From Sediminibacillus albus (lineage in GTDB: Bacteria > Bacillota > Bacilli > Bacillales > Amphibacillaceae): a stretch of 64,000 bases of DNA. The stretch's first letter is position 1, and each line of letters begins with the position of its first letter. The stretch is taken from contig NZ_FNFL01000006.1 in the NCBI RefSeq assembly GCF_900101125.1, positions 1-64,000 on the forward strand, read 5' to 3'. Below, in pieces: positions 45,254-56,547 of this stretch. The translations under genes were made by a program, and so were the position numbers. The notes under the pieces were generated by a model. It did not search any database. It was given only the letters and a program-made list of their open reading frames with translations, and had not been told where the DNA came from.

Positions 45254-46048
45254 TCACCTTATTCCTTTCGCATGGAAGTATCTGTTCATTGTTTCAATCA
45301 TGCCATCAATCGTGTACTCCTCAGGCACCAGTATATTTTTGAAGCCGTGTTTAACAGCCGCCTCTCTTGTTGTAGGACCAATACATACACACAAACCTTC
45401 TTCTTTAATCCGGCGCTGCAGCGACTCTGCAGCGGCTGTAAGCCAAATAAAAGCTTTTACAGTGGATGGACTTGTAAAAGTGTATGCATCTAATTTTTCC
45501 TGATCAATATAAGTTAACAGCGTTTCCTGGACATCTTCATTAATTAGCGTATCATATACGACCGCTTTCTGAAAAAAAACTTGCTGTTCTGATAGCTGAT
45601 ACGCAATGTCCTCCCTTGAGAGACCCCCAGCAGCAAGTAGGACTTTACCGGGAGACGCATATTGTTCCAAAAATTCACTTACCATTTTATCTCCCGCAAA
45701 TTCGTTAGGGATAAAATGAACAGGAAAACCTAACTTATGTAACTTACTTTCTGTTTTCCTGCCTACTACAGCAAACTTCATATAGTTAAGGGAGGATATA
45801 TCTATATTATAATCATTTAATTGTTCGAAAAAAAACTTCACGCCATTGGCACTTGTAAAAAACACCCATGTAAATTCGTGAAGTCGGTTAAATATCATTC
45901 GATTTGGTTCGGAAATACGTTTATGGAATGTAAGAAGCGGAACCATATACGGGATGGCATCCGCTTTCTTCATTTTTTTCGCAAAAACGTCGGCTTGCTC
46001 TTTACTTCGTGTAATTAAAATTTTCCTGCCAGAGAGAAACTTGTCCAT
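45254..46048 (-). CDS. hemD: Uroporphyrinogen-III synthase
   Basis: HemD closes and inverts the tetrapyrrole to uroporphyrinogen III. The 264-residue protein has the poorly conserved two-domain fold with [46 protein letters not shown] and [13 protein letters not shown]. Its ATG shares one base with the hemC stop (TAATG). Call depends partly on operon position. Confidence 0.93.
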   Translation of the reverse strand: MDKFLSGRKILITRSKEQADVFAKKMKKADAIPYMVPLLTFHKRISEPNRMIFNRLHEFTWVFFTSANGVKFFFEQLNDYNIDISSLNYMKFAVVGRKTESKLHKLGFPVHFIPNEFAGDKMVSEFLEQYASPGKVLLAAGGLSREDIAYQLSEQQVFFQKAVVYDTLINEDVQETLLTYIDQEKLDAYTFTSPSTVKAFIWLTAAAESLQRRIKEEGLCVCIGPTTREAAVKHGFKNILVPEEYTIDGMIETMNRYFHAKGIR

Positions 46049-46977
46049 TACTGGTCAAGCTCCTCTCTAGCTTCATCAACGATTTCTTGTGCGCCGCGTT
46101 TTTTCATTCGAACGGCTGCTTCCTTCCCAACTTCTACAGGGTCTTTCCCCCGGACAACTTCCTTAAGAACTGTTTTTCCGTCTGAAGTAGCAACGAGAGC
46201 CGTCAATATGACCTCTTCTTCCTCCATGTATGCATAGCCGGCTATCGGAATTTGGCATCCTCCGTTAAGCAAATGTAAAAATGTCCGCTCAGCAGCCACT
46301 GTGTGGGCAGTGTACTCATCATTGATTTTACTTAGCAGTTCTCTCAACTCCTGATCGTCCTCACGGCATTCAATAGCTAAAGCTCCCTGTCCTACTGCAG
46401 GAACACACAGCTCTGGATCAAGGAATTCAGTAACAATTTCTTCTCCCCATCCCATCCGGATGAGTCCGGCTGCTGCCAACACGATTGCATCATAGTCTTC
46501 TTCCTCTAGCTTTCTAAGCCTCGTCTCGATATTTCCACGAATTGATTTAATTTGCAAATCAGGGCGCGCTGCTTTTACTTGTGCAGCCCGACGCAGGCTG
46601 CTTGTTCCCACGATCGCACCTTCCGGTAATTCTGAAAGCAGGATATCATTATTAGAAACAAAAGCATCCCGATGGTCTTCCCTGACCGGAATGGAAGAAA
46701 TGGCCAACCCTTCTGGAAGCTCAGAAGGCATGTCTTTCATACTGTGTACAGCCATATCGATTTCTTTATCAAACATTGCTTGCTCTATTTCCTTGACAAA
46801 CAAGCCTTTACCGCCCACCTTTGACAAGGTTACATCAAGAATTTTATCTCCTTTTGTCATTATTTTTTTAATTTCAAACTCATAAGGAGCCCCCGCCTTT
46901 TTGAGCTGGTCGATAACCCATTCGGTTTGAGTCAGTGCCAAATTACTCTTTCTGGAACCTATTACGATTTTGCGCAT
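46048..46977 (-). CDS. hemC: Hydroxymethylbilane synthase
   Basis: HemC polymerises four porphobilinogens to hydroxymethylbilane. The 309-residue protein has [59 protein letters not shown] and the dipyrromethane-binding cysteine in [17 protein letters not shown] at 46977 lies 8 nt after AGGAGG; a codon upstream in frame is within the ribosome-binding site. Confidence 0.97.
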   Translation of the reverse strand: MRKIVIGSRKSNLALTQTEWVIDQLKKAGAPYEFEIKKIMTKGDKILDVTLSKVGGKGLFVKEIEQAMFDKEIDMAVHSMKDMPSELPEGLAISSIPVREDHRDAFVSNNDILLSELPEGAIVGTSSLRRAAQVKAARPDLQIKSIRGNIETRLRKLEEEDYDAIVLAAAGLIRMGWGEEIVTEFLDPELCVPAVGQGALAIECREDDQELRELLSKINDEYTAHTVAAERTFLHLLNGGCQIPIAGYAYMEEEEVILTALVATSDGKTVLKEVVRGKDPVEVGKEAAVRMKKRGAQEIVDEAREELDQ

Positions 46978-47051
46978 GTTTTGTCCTCCTGACAATGTAA
47001 ACTATAATCTAATACGAAAAATATCGTTGCATCTATTTATCTATTCGGCAG

Positions 47052-47870
47052 TTAAAAATGAAAGCTAGACAATGTACTGAAAAGAAAGAAATTGATAAGC
47101 AGGAACAAAAAAGCTCCTGTATTGAACAAAGTGATTGACCTGCCCTGATATCCTTTGACAATCCTTAAAAATAAATGGACCATATAAACCATTAATACAA
47201 ACAATGATCCTAATGTTTTAATATCATACCAGTAAAACTCTGCGCCAGAAGAATAAGCCCAGACGACTCCCAAAATAATCGAAATCATAAGAACCGGCAC
47301 GCCAATGGTTACTGTCTGAAAAGATAGTTTGTCCAGGCGGTCCAATCCGCCAAACCGCTTTAACCACTTGTAGCCCTTCTTCTCCTTTAATAATCGATAC
47401 TGCAATAAATACATCACCGAAAACAAGAAAGAAACAGTGAAAAAGCCATAAGATAGCAAAGCCAGGCTAATATGTGCTATTAACAGTTCACTAACTAAAT
47501 GAACTCCCCGCTCCGTACCTTTGAATTGGGCTGTCGCTCCTATATGCAGCAGCATGATAAAAAACCCGAGCAAATTTGTGAAAAAGACGATGAAATCTAC
47601 TCTGAAAAATTTATTTATTAGCAGGGAAAACGTCACTAATATCCAAGCATAAAAGTATAAACCATCATACATATTCAAGACAGGAAAACTATCTTCCTTT
47701 ACTAGTTGATACAATAAAAAAAAGGTTTGTAAAATCCAAACCAAACTAAGCAACCAGAAGGCAGCACGATTCACCTTCCGGTTGTATTGGATAAAATCAA
47801 TAAAGTATCCCATCACACTAGCGCCATATATGAGAAGGATAAGTTCATAAAGCCACTTCATTTCCAGCAT
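47052..47870 (-). CDS. hemX: HemX/CcsA-family membrane protein
   Basis: HemX is a polytopic membrane protein that lowers HemA level in B. subtilis; it belongs to the cytochrome c assembly (CcsA) family. The 272-residue product has about eight membrane helices and TSL-like ALLSYGFFTVSFLFSVMYLL and ILGVVWAYSSGAEFYWYDIKT (split in two conserved parts). ATG at 47870 after AAAGGATT is preferred; a TTG eight codons earlier has a poor site. Confidence 0.9.
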   Translation of the reverse strand: MLEMKWLYELILLIYGASVMGYFIDFIQYNRKVNRAAFWLLSLVWILQTFFLLYQLVKEDSFPVLNMYDGLYFYAWILVTFSLLINKFFRVDFIVFFTNLLGFFIMLLHIGATAQFKGTERGVHLVSELLIAHISLALLSYGFFTVSFLFSVMYLLQYRLLKEKKGYKWLKRFGGLDRLDKLSFQTVTIGVPVLMISIILGVVWAYSSGAEFYWYDIKTLGSLFVLMVYMVHLFLRIVKGYQGRSITLFNTGAFLFLLINFFLFSTLSSFHF

Positions 47871-47942
47871 ATGGGAAATCCTTTCATTAATCAAACTCTA
47901 ATCGCTACTTAAATCAACTTAGATAATACCGTTATGATTGTA

Positions 47943-49310
47943 CTAGTTAGTGGATGCTTTTTGCAAAGCCGGAAAAGAAACTTCACCGCTGTTGCCAAAA
48001 CTAATTACTTGGTTTCCCGGTTGTTTATTTATTTCTTCTTCGACCAATTCTTCTATACCGAAAATCTTCACAAACATTTGCAGGGACTCATCAGCATTGG
48101 GCTGGGCAGCCAATTCCTTTGCTTGTAAAATCGGTTGTTTCAACATTTGGTTAATGATACTCTTCGTATGCTTATTCAAAACTTTTTTCTCACGGTCCGA
48201 AAGATCCGGCATCTTACGTTCTATGCTTTTCATCGTTTCTGCTTGGATGGACAGAGCTTTTCCGCGTAATGCGGAAATAACAGGCACAACACCAATCGTT
48301 TGCAGCCAGTCATTAAATGCTACAATTTCTGCTTCAATCATTAACTCGATTGCTTCAGAAGCTGTTTTTCTTGTCTCCAGGTTAGCATCAACAATTCCTT
48401 GCAGATCATCAATATCATATAAAAACACACTGTCAAAATTACCAAGCTCGGGATCCAAATCCCGCGGCACAGCTATATCAACAAGAAATAAGGGTCGGCC
48501 TTTTCTCTGTTTGTGGACTGGCGCAAGTAGCTCTTTGTCCAAAACATAATCATTTGAACCCGTAGAACTAATTAGTATATCAGCATCTTTCAACGTTTCA
48601 GATAAGCTGTCGGTTGTTTTGGCCTGCCCATTAAATTGCTGGGCAAGTGTTTCGGCTTTTGCCAGCGTGCGGTTTATCACAGTCACTTTTTCTACTCCGG
48701 AGCCTTGAAGGTTTTTTGCTGCCAACTCGCCCATTTTGCCTGCTCCCAGAATGACGACATGCTTGTTTAACAAATCGCCAAAAATTTTCTTAGCCAGCTC
48801 TACCGCGGCATAACTTACGGATACAGCATTATCGCCGATTTCCGTGTCTTTGTGCGCCCGCTTTGCCAACGTTATTGCTTGCTTGAATAGCTCATTATAA
48901 ATGGTACCGGTTGTCCCTGACTCCTGGGCAAGAAGAAAGGCTTCTTTCATTTGGCCCAGTATCTGGGTTTCTCCCAACACCATAGAATCAAGTCCGCTGG
49001 TCACTTTGAATAAATGTTCAATCGCACCATCGGCTTCATAAATGGCCAAATGTGGAGAGAAGAACTCCTTATCCGTGTTAAACCAGTTTGCTAAAAATTG
49101 TTTAATGTAATAACGCCCAGTGTGGACTTGATCTACTACTGCGTAAATCTCCGTCCGGTTGCAAGTGGAGATTATCACGTTCTCCAGCACACTTTTCTGC
49201 CCGTTTAAAGACTTCATTGCTTCAGCAACATTTTCTTCTTCAAATGTAAGCTTTTCCCTTACTTCCACAGGGGCTGTTCTGTGATTTATTCCGACGACTA
49301 AGATATGCAC
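47943..49310 (-). CDS. hemA: Glutamyl-tRNA reductase
   Basis: HemA reduces glutamyl-tRNA to glutamate-1-semialdehyde, the first step of the C5 haem route. The 455-residue protein has [15 protein letters not shown], the catalytic Cys in [27 protein letters not shown], the NADPH-binding [13 protein letters not shown] and the C-terminal dimerisation helices. Start is GTG with GGGGGTAG upstream. First gene of hemAXCDBL. Confidence 0.97.
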   Translation of the reverse strand: MHILVVGINHRTAPVEVREKLTFEEENVAEAMKSLNGQKSVLENVIISTCNRTEIYAVVDQVHTGRYYIKQFLANWFNTDKEFFSPHLAIYEADGAIEHLFKVTSGLDSMVLGETQILGQMKEAFLLAQESGTTGTIYNELFKQAITLAKRAHKDTEIGDNAVSVSYAAVELAKKIFGDLLNKHVVILGAGKMGELAAKNLQGSGVEKVTVINRTLAKAETLAQQFNGQAKTTDSLSETLKDADILISSTGSNDYVLDKELLAPVHKQRKGRPLFLVDIAVPRDLDPELGNFDSVFLYDIDDLQGIVDANLETRKTASEAIELMIEAEIVAFNDWLQTIGVVPVISALRGKALSIQAETMKSIERKMPDLSDREKKVLNKHTKSIINQMLKQPILQAKELAAQPNADESLQMFVKIFGIEELVEEEINKQPGNQVISFGNSGEVSFPALQKASTN

Positions 49311-49562
49311 TTTTATCTACCCCCAATAATACATATAAATAAAAAACAGCGTATAGTTATCCTTTTATTCCAATAATTAATTAAAAGTCTTATAATTCCA
49401 CTTTCATTATAACACGATAGATTTAACTATCTGATGAATTTTGTGAACAGAATTTGAAACTATATGTTAGGATATTACTGTAGTGTCAGCTCATCAACCA
49501 TAAAATTAATCCTTTTGTACTTTATCATACACTTAGCATTTATTCAACAAATTAATACTAAA

Positions 49563-49577
49563 TAATAATAATTATAA
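49563..49577. promoter_or_regulatory. PerR/Fur-like inverted repeat
   Basis: TAATAATAATTATAA matches the Bacillus PerR box (TTATAATNATTATAA) at 14 of 15 positions. It lies between the divergent hemA and LiaF-like genes, 17 nt before the latter and about 250 nt from hemA. B. subtilis hemA is PerR-controlled. The stretch is AT-rich, so chance is possible. Confidence 0.3.
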
Positions 49578-49594
49578 TCTATGGAGGATTACCA

Positions 49595-50080
49595 GTGAAA
49601 AAACAACACATATTTACCGGTTTTTTATTAATCGGAATTGGGGTGTATTTTCTGCTGCGCCAGTTCCAAATACCTTTCTTTACAGACTTTTACTCATGGC
49701 CGACATTGTTAATGATTATAGGCATCGTCTTTCTATTCCATAGTTACTTTTCCAAAGAATATAAGAATTTATTCCCCGGAACAGTACTTCTTGGTCTTGG
49801 CCTGCATTTTTTTGGACTCCGCCATTACTCCTTCTGGATTGATCATTGGGGTATTTATCCATTAATCATTGGCATCGCCTTTTTGATAAGATTTCAAAAA
49901 ACGAAAAACGGTTTACTGCCCGGTCTTATCTTATTAGCTGTCGCACTATTTGCCATCTTCTCTATGAACAAACCTGGCTGGTTTATGTGGGTCAATCGAG
50001 TGGCGGCTTTTTTAGAAACCTTCTGGCCGCTAACCCTGATAGTGGTCGGAGCTTATCTCTTATTCCGCAAGAAAGGATGA
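49595..50080 (+). CDS. LiaF/LiaI-like multi-pass membrane protein
   Basis: The 161-residue protein consists almost only of membrane helices in pairs, with repeats of WPTLLMIIGIVFLFHS and YPLIIGIAFLIRF and a final FWPLTLIVVGAYLLF. This is the pattern of the LiaI-LiaF transmembrane region family. The C-terminal LiaF sensor-interacting domain is absent. Start is GTG after GGAGGAT. Function is unknown; envelope stress response is the nearest analogy. Confidence 0.7.
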   Translation: MKKQHIFTGFLLIGIGVYFLLRQFQIPFFTDFYSWPTLLMIIGIVFLFHSYFSKEYKNLFPGTVLLGLGLHFFGLRHYSFWIDHWGIYPLIIGIAFLIRFQKTKNGLLPGLILLAVALFAIFSMNKPGWFMWVNRVAAFLETFWPLTLIVVGAYLLFRKKG

Positions 50081-50088
50081 TAATAATA

Positions 50089-50140
50089 AAAAAGAGCGGA
50101 AGTGTCCGAACTTGCTTCGAACTGCTACCGCTCTTTTTCA
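50089..50140. terminator. Bidirectional terminator between LiaF-like gene and engB
   Basis: AAAAAGAGCGG pairs with CCGCTCTTTTT across a 28-nt loop, lying between convergent genes. Confidence 0.75.
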
Positions 50141-50176
50141 GCCTTTCATGATTGCTTTCGATAGGATAAAAAGTTT

Positions 50177-50758
50177 TCAAATGAATGATTCAATGGTTCT
50201 CCATGCTTCTTCTTTTCCTTCGGCCGTTTCAGATGAAAAGGGAAGGATGATGTCTTTCACGTCTGCATCCAACGTTTTTACTACTCTTTGCAAATGACTG
50301 GACCGTTTGTTCTTAGGAATTTTATCTAATTTCGTGGCGATCACAATAACAGGAAGTTCATAATGCTTTAAGAAGTTATACATCAGCACATCGTCTTCTG
50401 TTGGCTGGTGCCTTATATCCACAATAAGCACGGCAGCTTTCAGATTTTCCCGTTCCATAAAATATTCTTCCATCATTTCTCCCCATTTTGCCCGTTCCTT
50501 CTTAGAAACCTTCGCATAACCATAGCCAGGTACATCGACAAAATAAAAGCTTTCATTTATTTTATAAAAATTCAATGTTTGCGTTTTTCCTGGTTTTGAT
50601 GAGGTTCTGGCAAGATTTTTACGGTTGATCATTTTATTGATAAAAGAAGACTTCCCCACATTCGATCTTCCTGCAAGTGCAATCTCCGGCAGCATATCAC
50701 CGGGATATTGTTTTTTTGATACTGCACTAATAACGATTTCTGCCTCAGTTACTTTCAT
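50177..50758 (-). CDS. engB: Ribosome biogenesis GTPase EngB/YsxC
   Basis: The 193-residue essential GTPase assists late 50S assembly. It has G1 [12 protein letters not shown] (about 31-42), switch region [15 protein letters not shown]3 [11 protein letters not shown]4 TKLDKI and G5 FSSETAEG. The ATG overlaps the lonA 3' end by 14 bp, a conserved arrangement in bacilli. Confidence 0.97.
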   Translation of the reverse strand: MKVTEAEIVISAVSKKQYPGDMLPEIALAGRSNVGKSSFINKMINRKNLARTSSKPGKTQTLNFYKINESFYFVDVPGYGYAKVSKKERAKWGEMMEEYFMERENLKAAVLIVDIRHQPTEDDVLMYNFLKHYELPVIVIATKLDKIPKNKRSSHLQRVVKTLDADVKDIILPFSSETAEGKEEAWRTIESFI

Positions 50759-53078
50759 TGCTCTCCTCCGTTAATGCATGTTTCAACACTTCATCTAAAT
50801 GCTCAACCGGGATGAATGTTAAATCTTCTCTGACGCTTTTAGGGATATCATCTAAATCCCGCTTGTTATCGGCAGGTATGATGATTGTTGTTAAACCAGC
50901 CCGATGCGCGCTGAGTGACTTTTCTTTTAATCCGCCGATTGGGAGCACACGCCCACGCAAGGTGATTTCTCCCGTCATACCAACTTCCCTCTTAACAGGA
51001 CGGCCTGTCAAAGCAGAAACCAGAGCTGTAGCCATGGTAATCCCTGCAGAGGGTCCATCCTTAGGTGTCGCGCCTTCAGGAACATGGATATGAATATCGT
51101 TGTTCTCGTGGAAATCACGATCAATATTCAATTCCTCGGCTCTGGACCGAATGTAACTGAATGCAGCCTGGGCAGATTCTTTCATCACATCGCCAAGTTT
51201 CCCTGTCAACGTTAACTTACCTTTTCCAGGATATAATGATACTTCTATCGAAAGCGTGTCGCCGCCGGCTGAAGTATATGCCAAACCAGTTGCTGCTCCT
51301 ACCTGGTTCACCTCTTCCATCCGTCCATAACGGAATAGTGGCTTTCCTAGCAGTGCTTCCAATTGCTTTTCCGTTACGACTACTCTCTTTTTGTTTTCGC
51401 TGACAATAATTTTGGCTGCCTTTCTGCATAAAGAAGCTAATTGTCTTTCCAGTCCTCGTACTCCTGCTTCCCTTGTGTAGGTACGGATTAACTTCGTTAA
51501 GGCTTCATCACGCAACTGAAGCTGGCCTTTATTAAGTCCATTTTCTTTCACCTGTTTAGGCAGTAAATGTTCCTTGGCAATATGCAATTTCTCCACTTCT
51601 GTATAACCGGCAATCGAAATAACCTCCATTCGATCCCGTAAGGGGCCAGGAATCGATCCCAGGTTATTGGCAGTGGCAATAAACATAACATTTGATAAGT
51701 CGTAAGTTTCTTCGATGAAGTGATCGCTGAAATTGCTGTTTTGTTCTGGATCAAGGACTTCAAGCATGGCTGAAGAAGGGTCTCCACGAAAGTCACTCGC
51801 CATTTTATCAATTTCGTCCAATAAGAAGATCGGATTAATTGTTTTCGCTTTCTTCATTCCTTGAATGATCCTTCCTGGCATAGCTCCTACATAGGTCCGC
51901 CGGTGACCGCGTATTTCTGCTTCATCGCGCACCCCGCCAAGGGAAATTCTCACAAAGTTTCGATTTATTGCCCGGGCAATCGATTTAGCCAATGACGTTT
52001 TCCCGACTCCCGGTGGACCAACAAGGCACAAAATAGGTCCCTTTATTGTTTTGGTAAGCTGTTGTACTGCCAGGTATTCAAGCACTCTTTCCTTTACTTT
52101 TTCCAGTCCGTAATGGTCCTCATCCAGGATTTTCTCTGCATGGTTCACATCTAAATTATCAGCTGTCTTGCTCGTCCACGGAATGGATAGCAGCCAATCC
52201 ACATAGTTACGGATAACAGAGCTTTCCGCTGAGCTTTGTGGGACTTTTTCATAACGGTCAAGTTCCTTGTATGCTGTTTCCTGAATCTTTTCGGGCATAT
52301 CGGAATTTTCAATTCGTTCTTTTAATTGAGTCACTTCGCTCGATTTGCCATCTTTATCGCCCAACTCTGTTTGAATGGCCTTCATTTGTTCTCTTAAATA
52401 ATACTCTTTTTGGGTTTTTTCCATGGACTTTTTCACGCGCTGGCCGATTTTCTTCTCTAAATTGAGCACTTCTCGTTCGTTCGAAATAATGGTAATCAAA
52501 CGGTTCAACCGCTCTTTTACATTTTCCATTTCTAATAATTCCTGCTTATCTTTCAGCTTTAAAGATAAATGCGAAGTGATTATATCAGCAAGCCGGCCGG
52601 ATTCATCGATATCGGTCACTGTATCTAACGTTTCCTGGCTCACCTTCTTCGATATCTTTATGTACTGTTCAAATTGTTCAATTAAAGATCTCATTAATGC
52701 TTGTTCTTCATTTTTATCGCCTTTCATTTCCTTAAATTCCTGGATATCGACGATAAATTGATCATCATCTTCTACAAATTGAACTATTTCGCCCCGATAA
52801 AGCCCTTCAACAAGCACACGTATTGTCCCGTTGGGCAGCTTCAGCATCTGCTTCACTTTCGCCAACGTTCCAACCCTGTAAATATCATTGATCGCAGGTT
52901 CATCTACACTGCTTTCTTTTTGGGCTGCAAGAAATATACTTTGATCTTCCATCATCGCCTTTTCCAGAGCATTCACAGATTTTTCCCGGCCTACATCAAG
53001 ATGCAAAACCATAGCTGGGAAAACTAATAAACCTCTTAATGGCAGGAGGGGAACTTGTACTTTGTTTTCTACTGTCAC
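50745..53078 (-). CDS. lonA: ATP-dependent protease LonA
   Basis: Lon is a hexameric AAA+ serine protease for damaged and regulatory proteins. The start is GTG at 53078, 6 nt after GGAGGTG, giving 777 residues and the N-terminus [21 protein letters not shown] that fits LonA spacing; longer readings include no family sequence. Domains: LON substrate domain (1-205), coiled coil, AAA+ with [16 protein letters not shown] and FLLDEIDKM, and the Ser-Lys protease site ([30 protein letters not shown]). No lonB lies between it and clpX. Confidence 0.96.
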   Translation of the reverse strand: MTVENKVQVPLLPLRGLLVFPAMVLHLDVGREKSVNALEKAMMEDQSIFLAAQKESSVDEPAINDIYRVGTLAKVKQMLKLPNGTIRVLVEGLYRGEIVQFVEDDDQFIVDIQEFKEMKGDKNEEQALMRSLIEQFEQYIKISKKVSQETLDTVTDIDESGRLADIITSHLSLKLKDKQELLEMENVKERLNRLITIISNEREVLNLEKKIGQRVKKSMEKTQKEYYLREQMKAIQTELGDKDGKSSEVTQLKERIENSDMPEKIQETAYKELDRYEKVPQSSAESSVIRNYVDWLLSIPWTSKTADNLDVNHAEKILDEDHYGLEKVKERVLEYLAVQQLTKTIKGPILCLVGPPGVGKTSLAKSIARAINRNFVRISLGGVRDEAEIRGHRRTYVGAMPGRIIQGMKKAKTINPIFLLDEIDKMASDFRGDPSSAMLEVLDPEQNSNFSDHFIEETYDLSNVMFIATANNLGSIPGPLRDRMEVISIAGYTEVEKLHIAKEHLLPKQVKENGLNKGQLQLRDEALTKLIRTYTREAGVRGLERQLASLCRKAAKIIVSENKKRVVVTEKQLEALLGKPLFRYGRMEEVNQVGAATGLAYTSAGGDTLSIEVSLYPGKGKLTLTGKLGDVMKESAQAAFSYIRSRAEELNIDRDFHENNDIHIHVPEGATPKDGPSAGITMATALVSALTGRPVKREVGMTGEITLRGRVLPIGGLKEKSLSAHRAGLTTIIIPADNKRDLDDIPKSVREDLTFIPVEHLDEVLKHALTEESNESN

Positions 53079-53288
53079 TCTTGGCACCTCCATTTTATAC
53101 ACCGTGATAACTGATAAATAACACCATACTCCCATTTCTTTATTACTTCACAAAACCGACACTTTTATACCAGTGTAAAGAAAAGATTGTACCATGTAAA
53201 TCATCAAACATTGCAGTGTTAATACTATTTCCTGACTTCCGCTATTTTAAAACATTTGCCGTGATGCTTAATCGCCTTAATCATGTAT

Positions 53289-53322
53289 AAATCCCTTGCT
53301 ATGAAATAACAAGGGATTTATA
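53289..53322 (-). terminator. Terminator after clpX
   Basis: Minus-strand AAATCCCTTG pairs with CAAGGGATTT, about 50 nt past the clpX stop. The T run is short. The arms resemble those of the spoVID terminator. Confidence 0.6.
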
Positions 53323-53373
53323 TCAGCCAATGAATCATGTTTATTTAAGTAAAATTCATTGTAAATAATTTAT

Positions 53374-54654
53374 TTAAGCACTTTCCTTTGGAGACTCCTT
53401 GTTTTCATCTTTGACAGTGCCATCATTCAAAACCAGCTTCGGACGGCCGTTTTCCAATAACACCGTATCCTTCGTGATAATACATTTTTCAATGTCGTCC
53501 CTGGAAGGAAGTTCAAACATTACATCGAGCATGATCCCTTCAATAATGGAACGTAAACCTCGAGCGCCTGTTTTGCGTTCGATTGCTTTTTTGGCAATCT
53601 CCACAAGGGCTTCTTCCTCGAACTCTAATTCAACATCATCAATTTGGAATAATTTTTGATATTGTTTAGCAAGCGCATTTTTCGGTTTTGTGAGAATCTC
53701 AACCAATGCATCTTCGTCTAATGGTTCCAGGCTGCCGATTACAGGAAGACGGCCGATGAATTCTGGAATCAATCCAAACCGAAGCATATCTTCCGGCAGT
53801 ACTTTTGAAAGTAGTTCTCCCTTGTCTAAATCCTGATTCGTGTCTTCAGAACCAAAGCCAATAACTTTTTTACCTAGACGGCGCTTAACGATTTGTTCAA
53901 TCCCATCAAACGCTCCGCCGCAGATAAATAAAACATTGGTAGTGTCTATTTGAATGAATTCCTGATGAGGATGCTTACGTCCACCTTGTGGCGGCACACT
54001 TGCAACGGTACCTTCCAGAATCTTCAGCAATGCTTGCTGGACACCTTCCCCAGACACGTCACGTGTAATCGATGGATTTTCGGATTTTCTAGCTACTTTA
54101 TCAATTTCATCGATATAAATAATGCCCTTCTCTGCTTTTTCTACATCATAATCTGCTGCTTGAATTAATTTTAGAAGGATGTTTTCAACATCTTCCCCTA
54201 CATAACCAGCCTCAGTTAGCGAAGTAGCATCAGCGATTGCAAACGGTACATTTAAAATTCGCGCTAGAGTTTGTGCAAGCAAAGTTTTACCGCTTCCGGT
54301 AGGTCCTATCATCGCTATATTACTCTTGGATAGTTCCACATCATCAGCCGTGTTTTTGCCAGAGTTAATCCTTTTGTAATGATTATACACAGCAACAGAT
54401 AAATTCTTTTTTGCCTTTTCCTGTCCAATCACATAATCATTTAGGATTTCACAGATTTCCTGTGGTTTTGGAATTTCTTTGAATTCCACTTCTTCTTCAT
54501 TACCTAGTTCTTCTTCAACGATTTCCGTACAAAGTTCAATACATTCATCACATATATAAACACCAGGTCCAGCAACTAATTTTCGAACTTGGTCTTGGCT
54601 TTTACCACAAAAGGAACATTTTAACTGCCCTTTTTCCTCATTAAATTTATACAT
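53374..54654 (-). CDS. clpX: ClpXP protease ATPase subunit ClpX
   Basis: ClpX unfolds substrates and feeds them to ClpP. The 426-residue protein has the N-terminal zinc domain (CSFCGKSQ and CDECIELC), Walker [16 protein letters not shown], Walker [13 protein letters not shown], the pore loop GYVGEDVE and the ClpP-binding loop VIGFG (about 270). It stands between tig and lonA, as in B. subtilis apart from lonB. Confidence 0.98.
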   Translation of the reverse strand: MYKFNEEKGQLKCSFCGKSQDQVRKLVAGPGVYICDECIELCTEIVEEELGNEEEVEFKEIPKPQEICEILNDYVIGQEKAKKNLSVAVYNHYKRINSGKNTADDVELSKSNIAMIGPTGSGKTLLAQTLARILNVPFAIADATSLTEAGYVGEDVENILLKLIQAADYDVEKAEKGIIYIDEIDKVARKSENPSITRDVSGEGVQQALLKILEGTVASVPPQGGRKHPHQEFIQIDTTNVLFICGGAFDGIEQIVKRRLGKKVIGFGSEDTNQDLDKGELLSKVLPEDMLRFGLIPEFIGRLPVIGSLEPLDEDALVEILTKPKNALAKQYQKLFQIDDVELEFEEEALVEIAKKAIERKTGARGLRSIIEGIMLDVMFELPSRDDIEKCIITKDTVLLENGRPKLVLNDGTVKDENKESPKESA

Positions 54655-55030
54655 CTAATTCACCCCTCAAGTTATAAGTATCTATAATGATATGAGAAAT
54701 CATCTACATTTAACGTAAAAGATTACTTTCTTTAGCTCATAATATCAGATAACGCGTTTCGAAAAAAGTAAAATACCTTAAAACAAAATGATCTCATTCA
54801 TTTTTACCCATCCAGGTACTTACCAAAAGTGTTGCCATCAATCGGAATTAATAAACCGCTTAATTTCATACAGTTTAAACTTAATTATGTAAGAAGAAAT
54901 GAATTTGTCAACTAATATACGATTTATGTATGTCTATTATATTATATTATATTATAAAGCTGTGATATATGTTTCTCTCCATAGTGATTTGAATGATTAA
55001 ATTTTAGTCTTTCCCTGCTGGTTTATAGAG
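54655..55030. other. Gene-free region between clpX and tig
   Basis: No open frame here is convincing. It holds the clpX promoter listed separately, and an AT-rich tract of repeated TATAT/ATTAT units near 54935-54957. Nothing else was recognised. No CtsR-type heptad repeat was found. Confidence 0.5.
54884..54911 (-). promoter_or_regulatory. Candidate sigma-A promoter for clpX
   Basis: Minus-strand TTGACA followed after 16 nt by CATAAT. The transcript would carry a leader of about 220 nt before clpX. Confidence 0.55.
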
Positions 55031-55067
55031 AAAACAAGGCACGAACCAAAATCGCGCCTTGTTTTTT
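55031..55067 (-). terminator. Terminator after tig
   Basis: AAAACAAGGCGCGA pairs with the later CGTGCCTTGTTTT on the minus strand, 12 nt past the tig stop, followed by CTCT. Confidence 0.8.
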
Positions 55068-55078
55068 AGAGTATTGAT

Positions 55079-56365
55079 TTATTTTGTTTTGCTGTGTTCA
55101 ACAAGAAAATCAATGGCTTTCTTAAACCTTAAATCTTCTTTGATAGCATCGGTGTTACCGCCAAGCATTTGTTTAAGCTGCTCAACTTCTGTCTGATACA
55201 TGGAAGCCATTGATTCGAGCTCTTTGTCCACGTCTTCATCAGTAGGCTGAACATCTTCTGCGTTTGCAATCGCATCGAGGGTCAAGTTTGTTTTAACCCG
55301 CTTTTCGGCATCCTCTTTCATTTGCTCTTTCAAAGCATTTTCATCTGTGCCGGAGAACTGGTAATACATATCCATCGTCATTCCCTGCATTTGCAGACGT
55401 TGTTCAAATTCTTTTACCATCCGGTCGAGTTCAGTTGTTACCATAGCTTCCGGAATTTCTACTTCAGCATTTTCTGAAGCTTGTTCAATCAAAGACTCAC
55501 GTTTTTTATTATCAGCGTCTGTTTCTTTTTGTTCTTTAAGACGCTCTTTCGTTTTGGTTTTCAATTGTTCCAGCGTTTCAACTTCTTCATCGACATCTTT
55601 TGCAAATTCATCGTCAAGTTCCGGCAATTCTTTTGCTTTGATTTCGTGGATTTTTACTTTAAACGTTGCTTCTTTTCCAGCTAGTTCTTCGGCATGGTAT
55701 TCCTCTGGGAAAGTTACTTTCACTTCAGTATCTACGCCAGTTTCTTTACCTACCAATTGTTCTTCAAAGCCAGGAATGAAAGATCCAGAGCCGATTTCAA
55801 GTTGATGGTTTTCCGCCTGTCCGCCTTCAAATGCTTCCCCATCAACGAATCCTTCAAAGTCAATGACTACCGTGTCACCGTCTTCTACTTTTCCTTCTTC
55901 TTTAACAACTAATTCTGCTTGCTGTTCTTGTATATGAGACAATTCGTGTTCAACGTCTTCATCTGTTACTTCTGTTTCTTCCTCTTCTACTCCCAAGCCT
56001 TTGTATTCACCCAATTTAACTTCAGGTTTTACTGTAACTTGTGCCGTGAAGATTAGCGGTTTGCCTTTTTCGATTTGAGTTACATCTACTTCCGGTTGAT
56101 CAACCGGTTCAATTCCCGTTTCTTCTACAGCGTTAGTATATGCCTCAGGCAAAACAATATCTACTGCATCTTGGTATAGTGACTCTACACCAAAGCGTTG
56201 TTCGAACATTCCTCTAGGCATTTTTCCTTTACGGAAGCCTGGAACCTGTACTTGCTTAACCACTTTTTTGAAGGCTTGATCTAAAGCCTGATCAAACTTA
56301 TCCGCTTCAACTTCGATGGTCAAAGTTCCCTGGTTTCCTTCTTGTTTTTCCCATTTTGCTGACAT
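55079..56365 (-). CDS. tig: Trigger factor
   Basis: Trigger factor is the ribosome-bound chaperone at the exit tunnel. The 428-residue protein has the ribosome-docking signature [17 protein letters not shown] (about 44-60), the FKBP-type PPIase domain (about 150-245; [28 protein letters not shown]) and the C-terminal helical arms. It is notably acidic. Confidence 0.97.
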   Translation of the reverse strand: MSAKWEKQEGNQGTLTIEVEADKFDQALDQAFKKVVKQVQVPGFRKGKMPRGMFEQRFGVESLYQDAVDIVLPEAYTNAVEETGIEPVDQPEVDVTQIEKGKPLIFTAQVTVKPEVKLGEYKGLGVEEEETEVTDEDVEHELSHIQEQQAELVVKEEGKVEDGDTVVIDFEGFVDGEAFEGGQAENHQLEIGSGSFIPGFEEQLVGKETGVDTEVKVTFPEEYHAEELAGKEATFKVKIHEIKAKELPELDDEFAKDVDEEVETLEQLKTKTKERLKEQKETDADNKKRESLIEQASENAEVEIPEAMVTTELDRMVKEFEQRLQMQGMTMDMYYQFSGTDENALKEQMKEDAEKRVKTNLTLDAIANAEDVQPTDEDVDKELESMASMYQTEVEQLKQMLGGNTDAIKEDLRFKKAIDFLVEHSKTK

Positions 56366-56547
56366 GTAATTCCCTCCAACATCTATAAATTCAGTATGTC
56401 TTGTTTGACGTTCATTCGGTGTATAATAGTATCATACGAAGGCGGAACGCAATTGCAACCACCTTATTATAACATAATCATTTGTGCTTTCAACAATTAG
56501 AACAGCCAGAAACAACAGCAGCCGTGATGGCTTCCTGAAAAAGTTCT

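Noticed and set aside
53079-53135. Longer LonA starts at 53135 or 53093
   Set aside because: The GTG at 53078 is 6 nt from GGAGGTG and matches LonA N-terminal spacing.
54655-55030. CtsR or CIRCE operators upstream of clpX or lonA
   Set aside because: No tandem heptad GGTCAAA-type repeat or long CIRCE inverted repeat was found.
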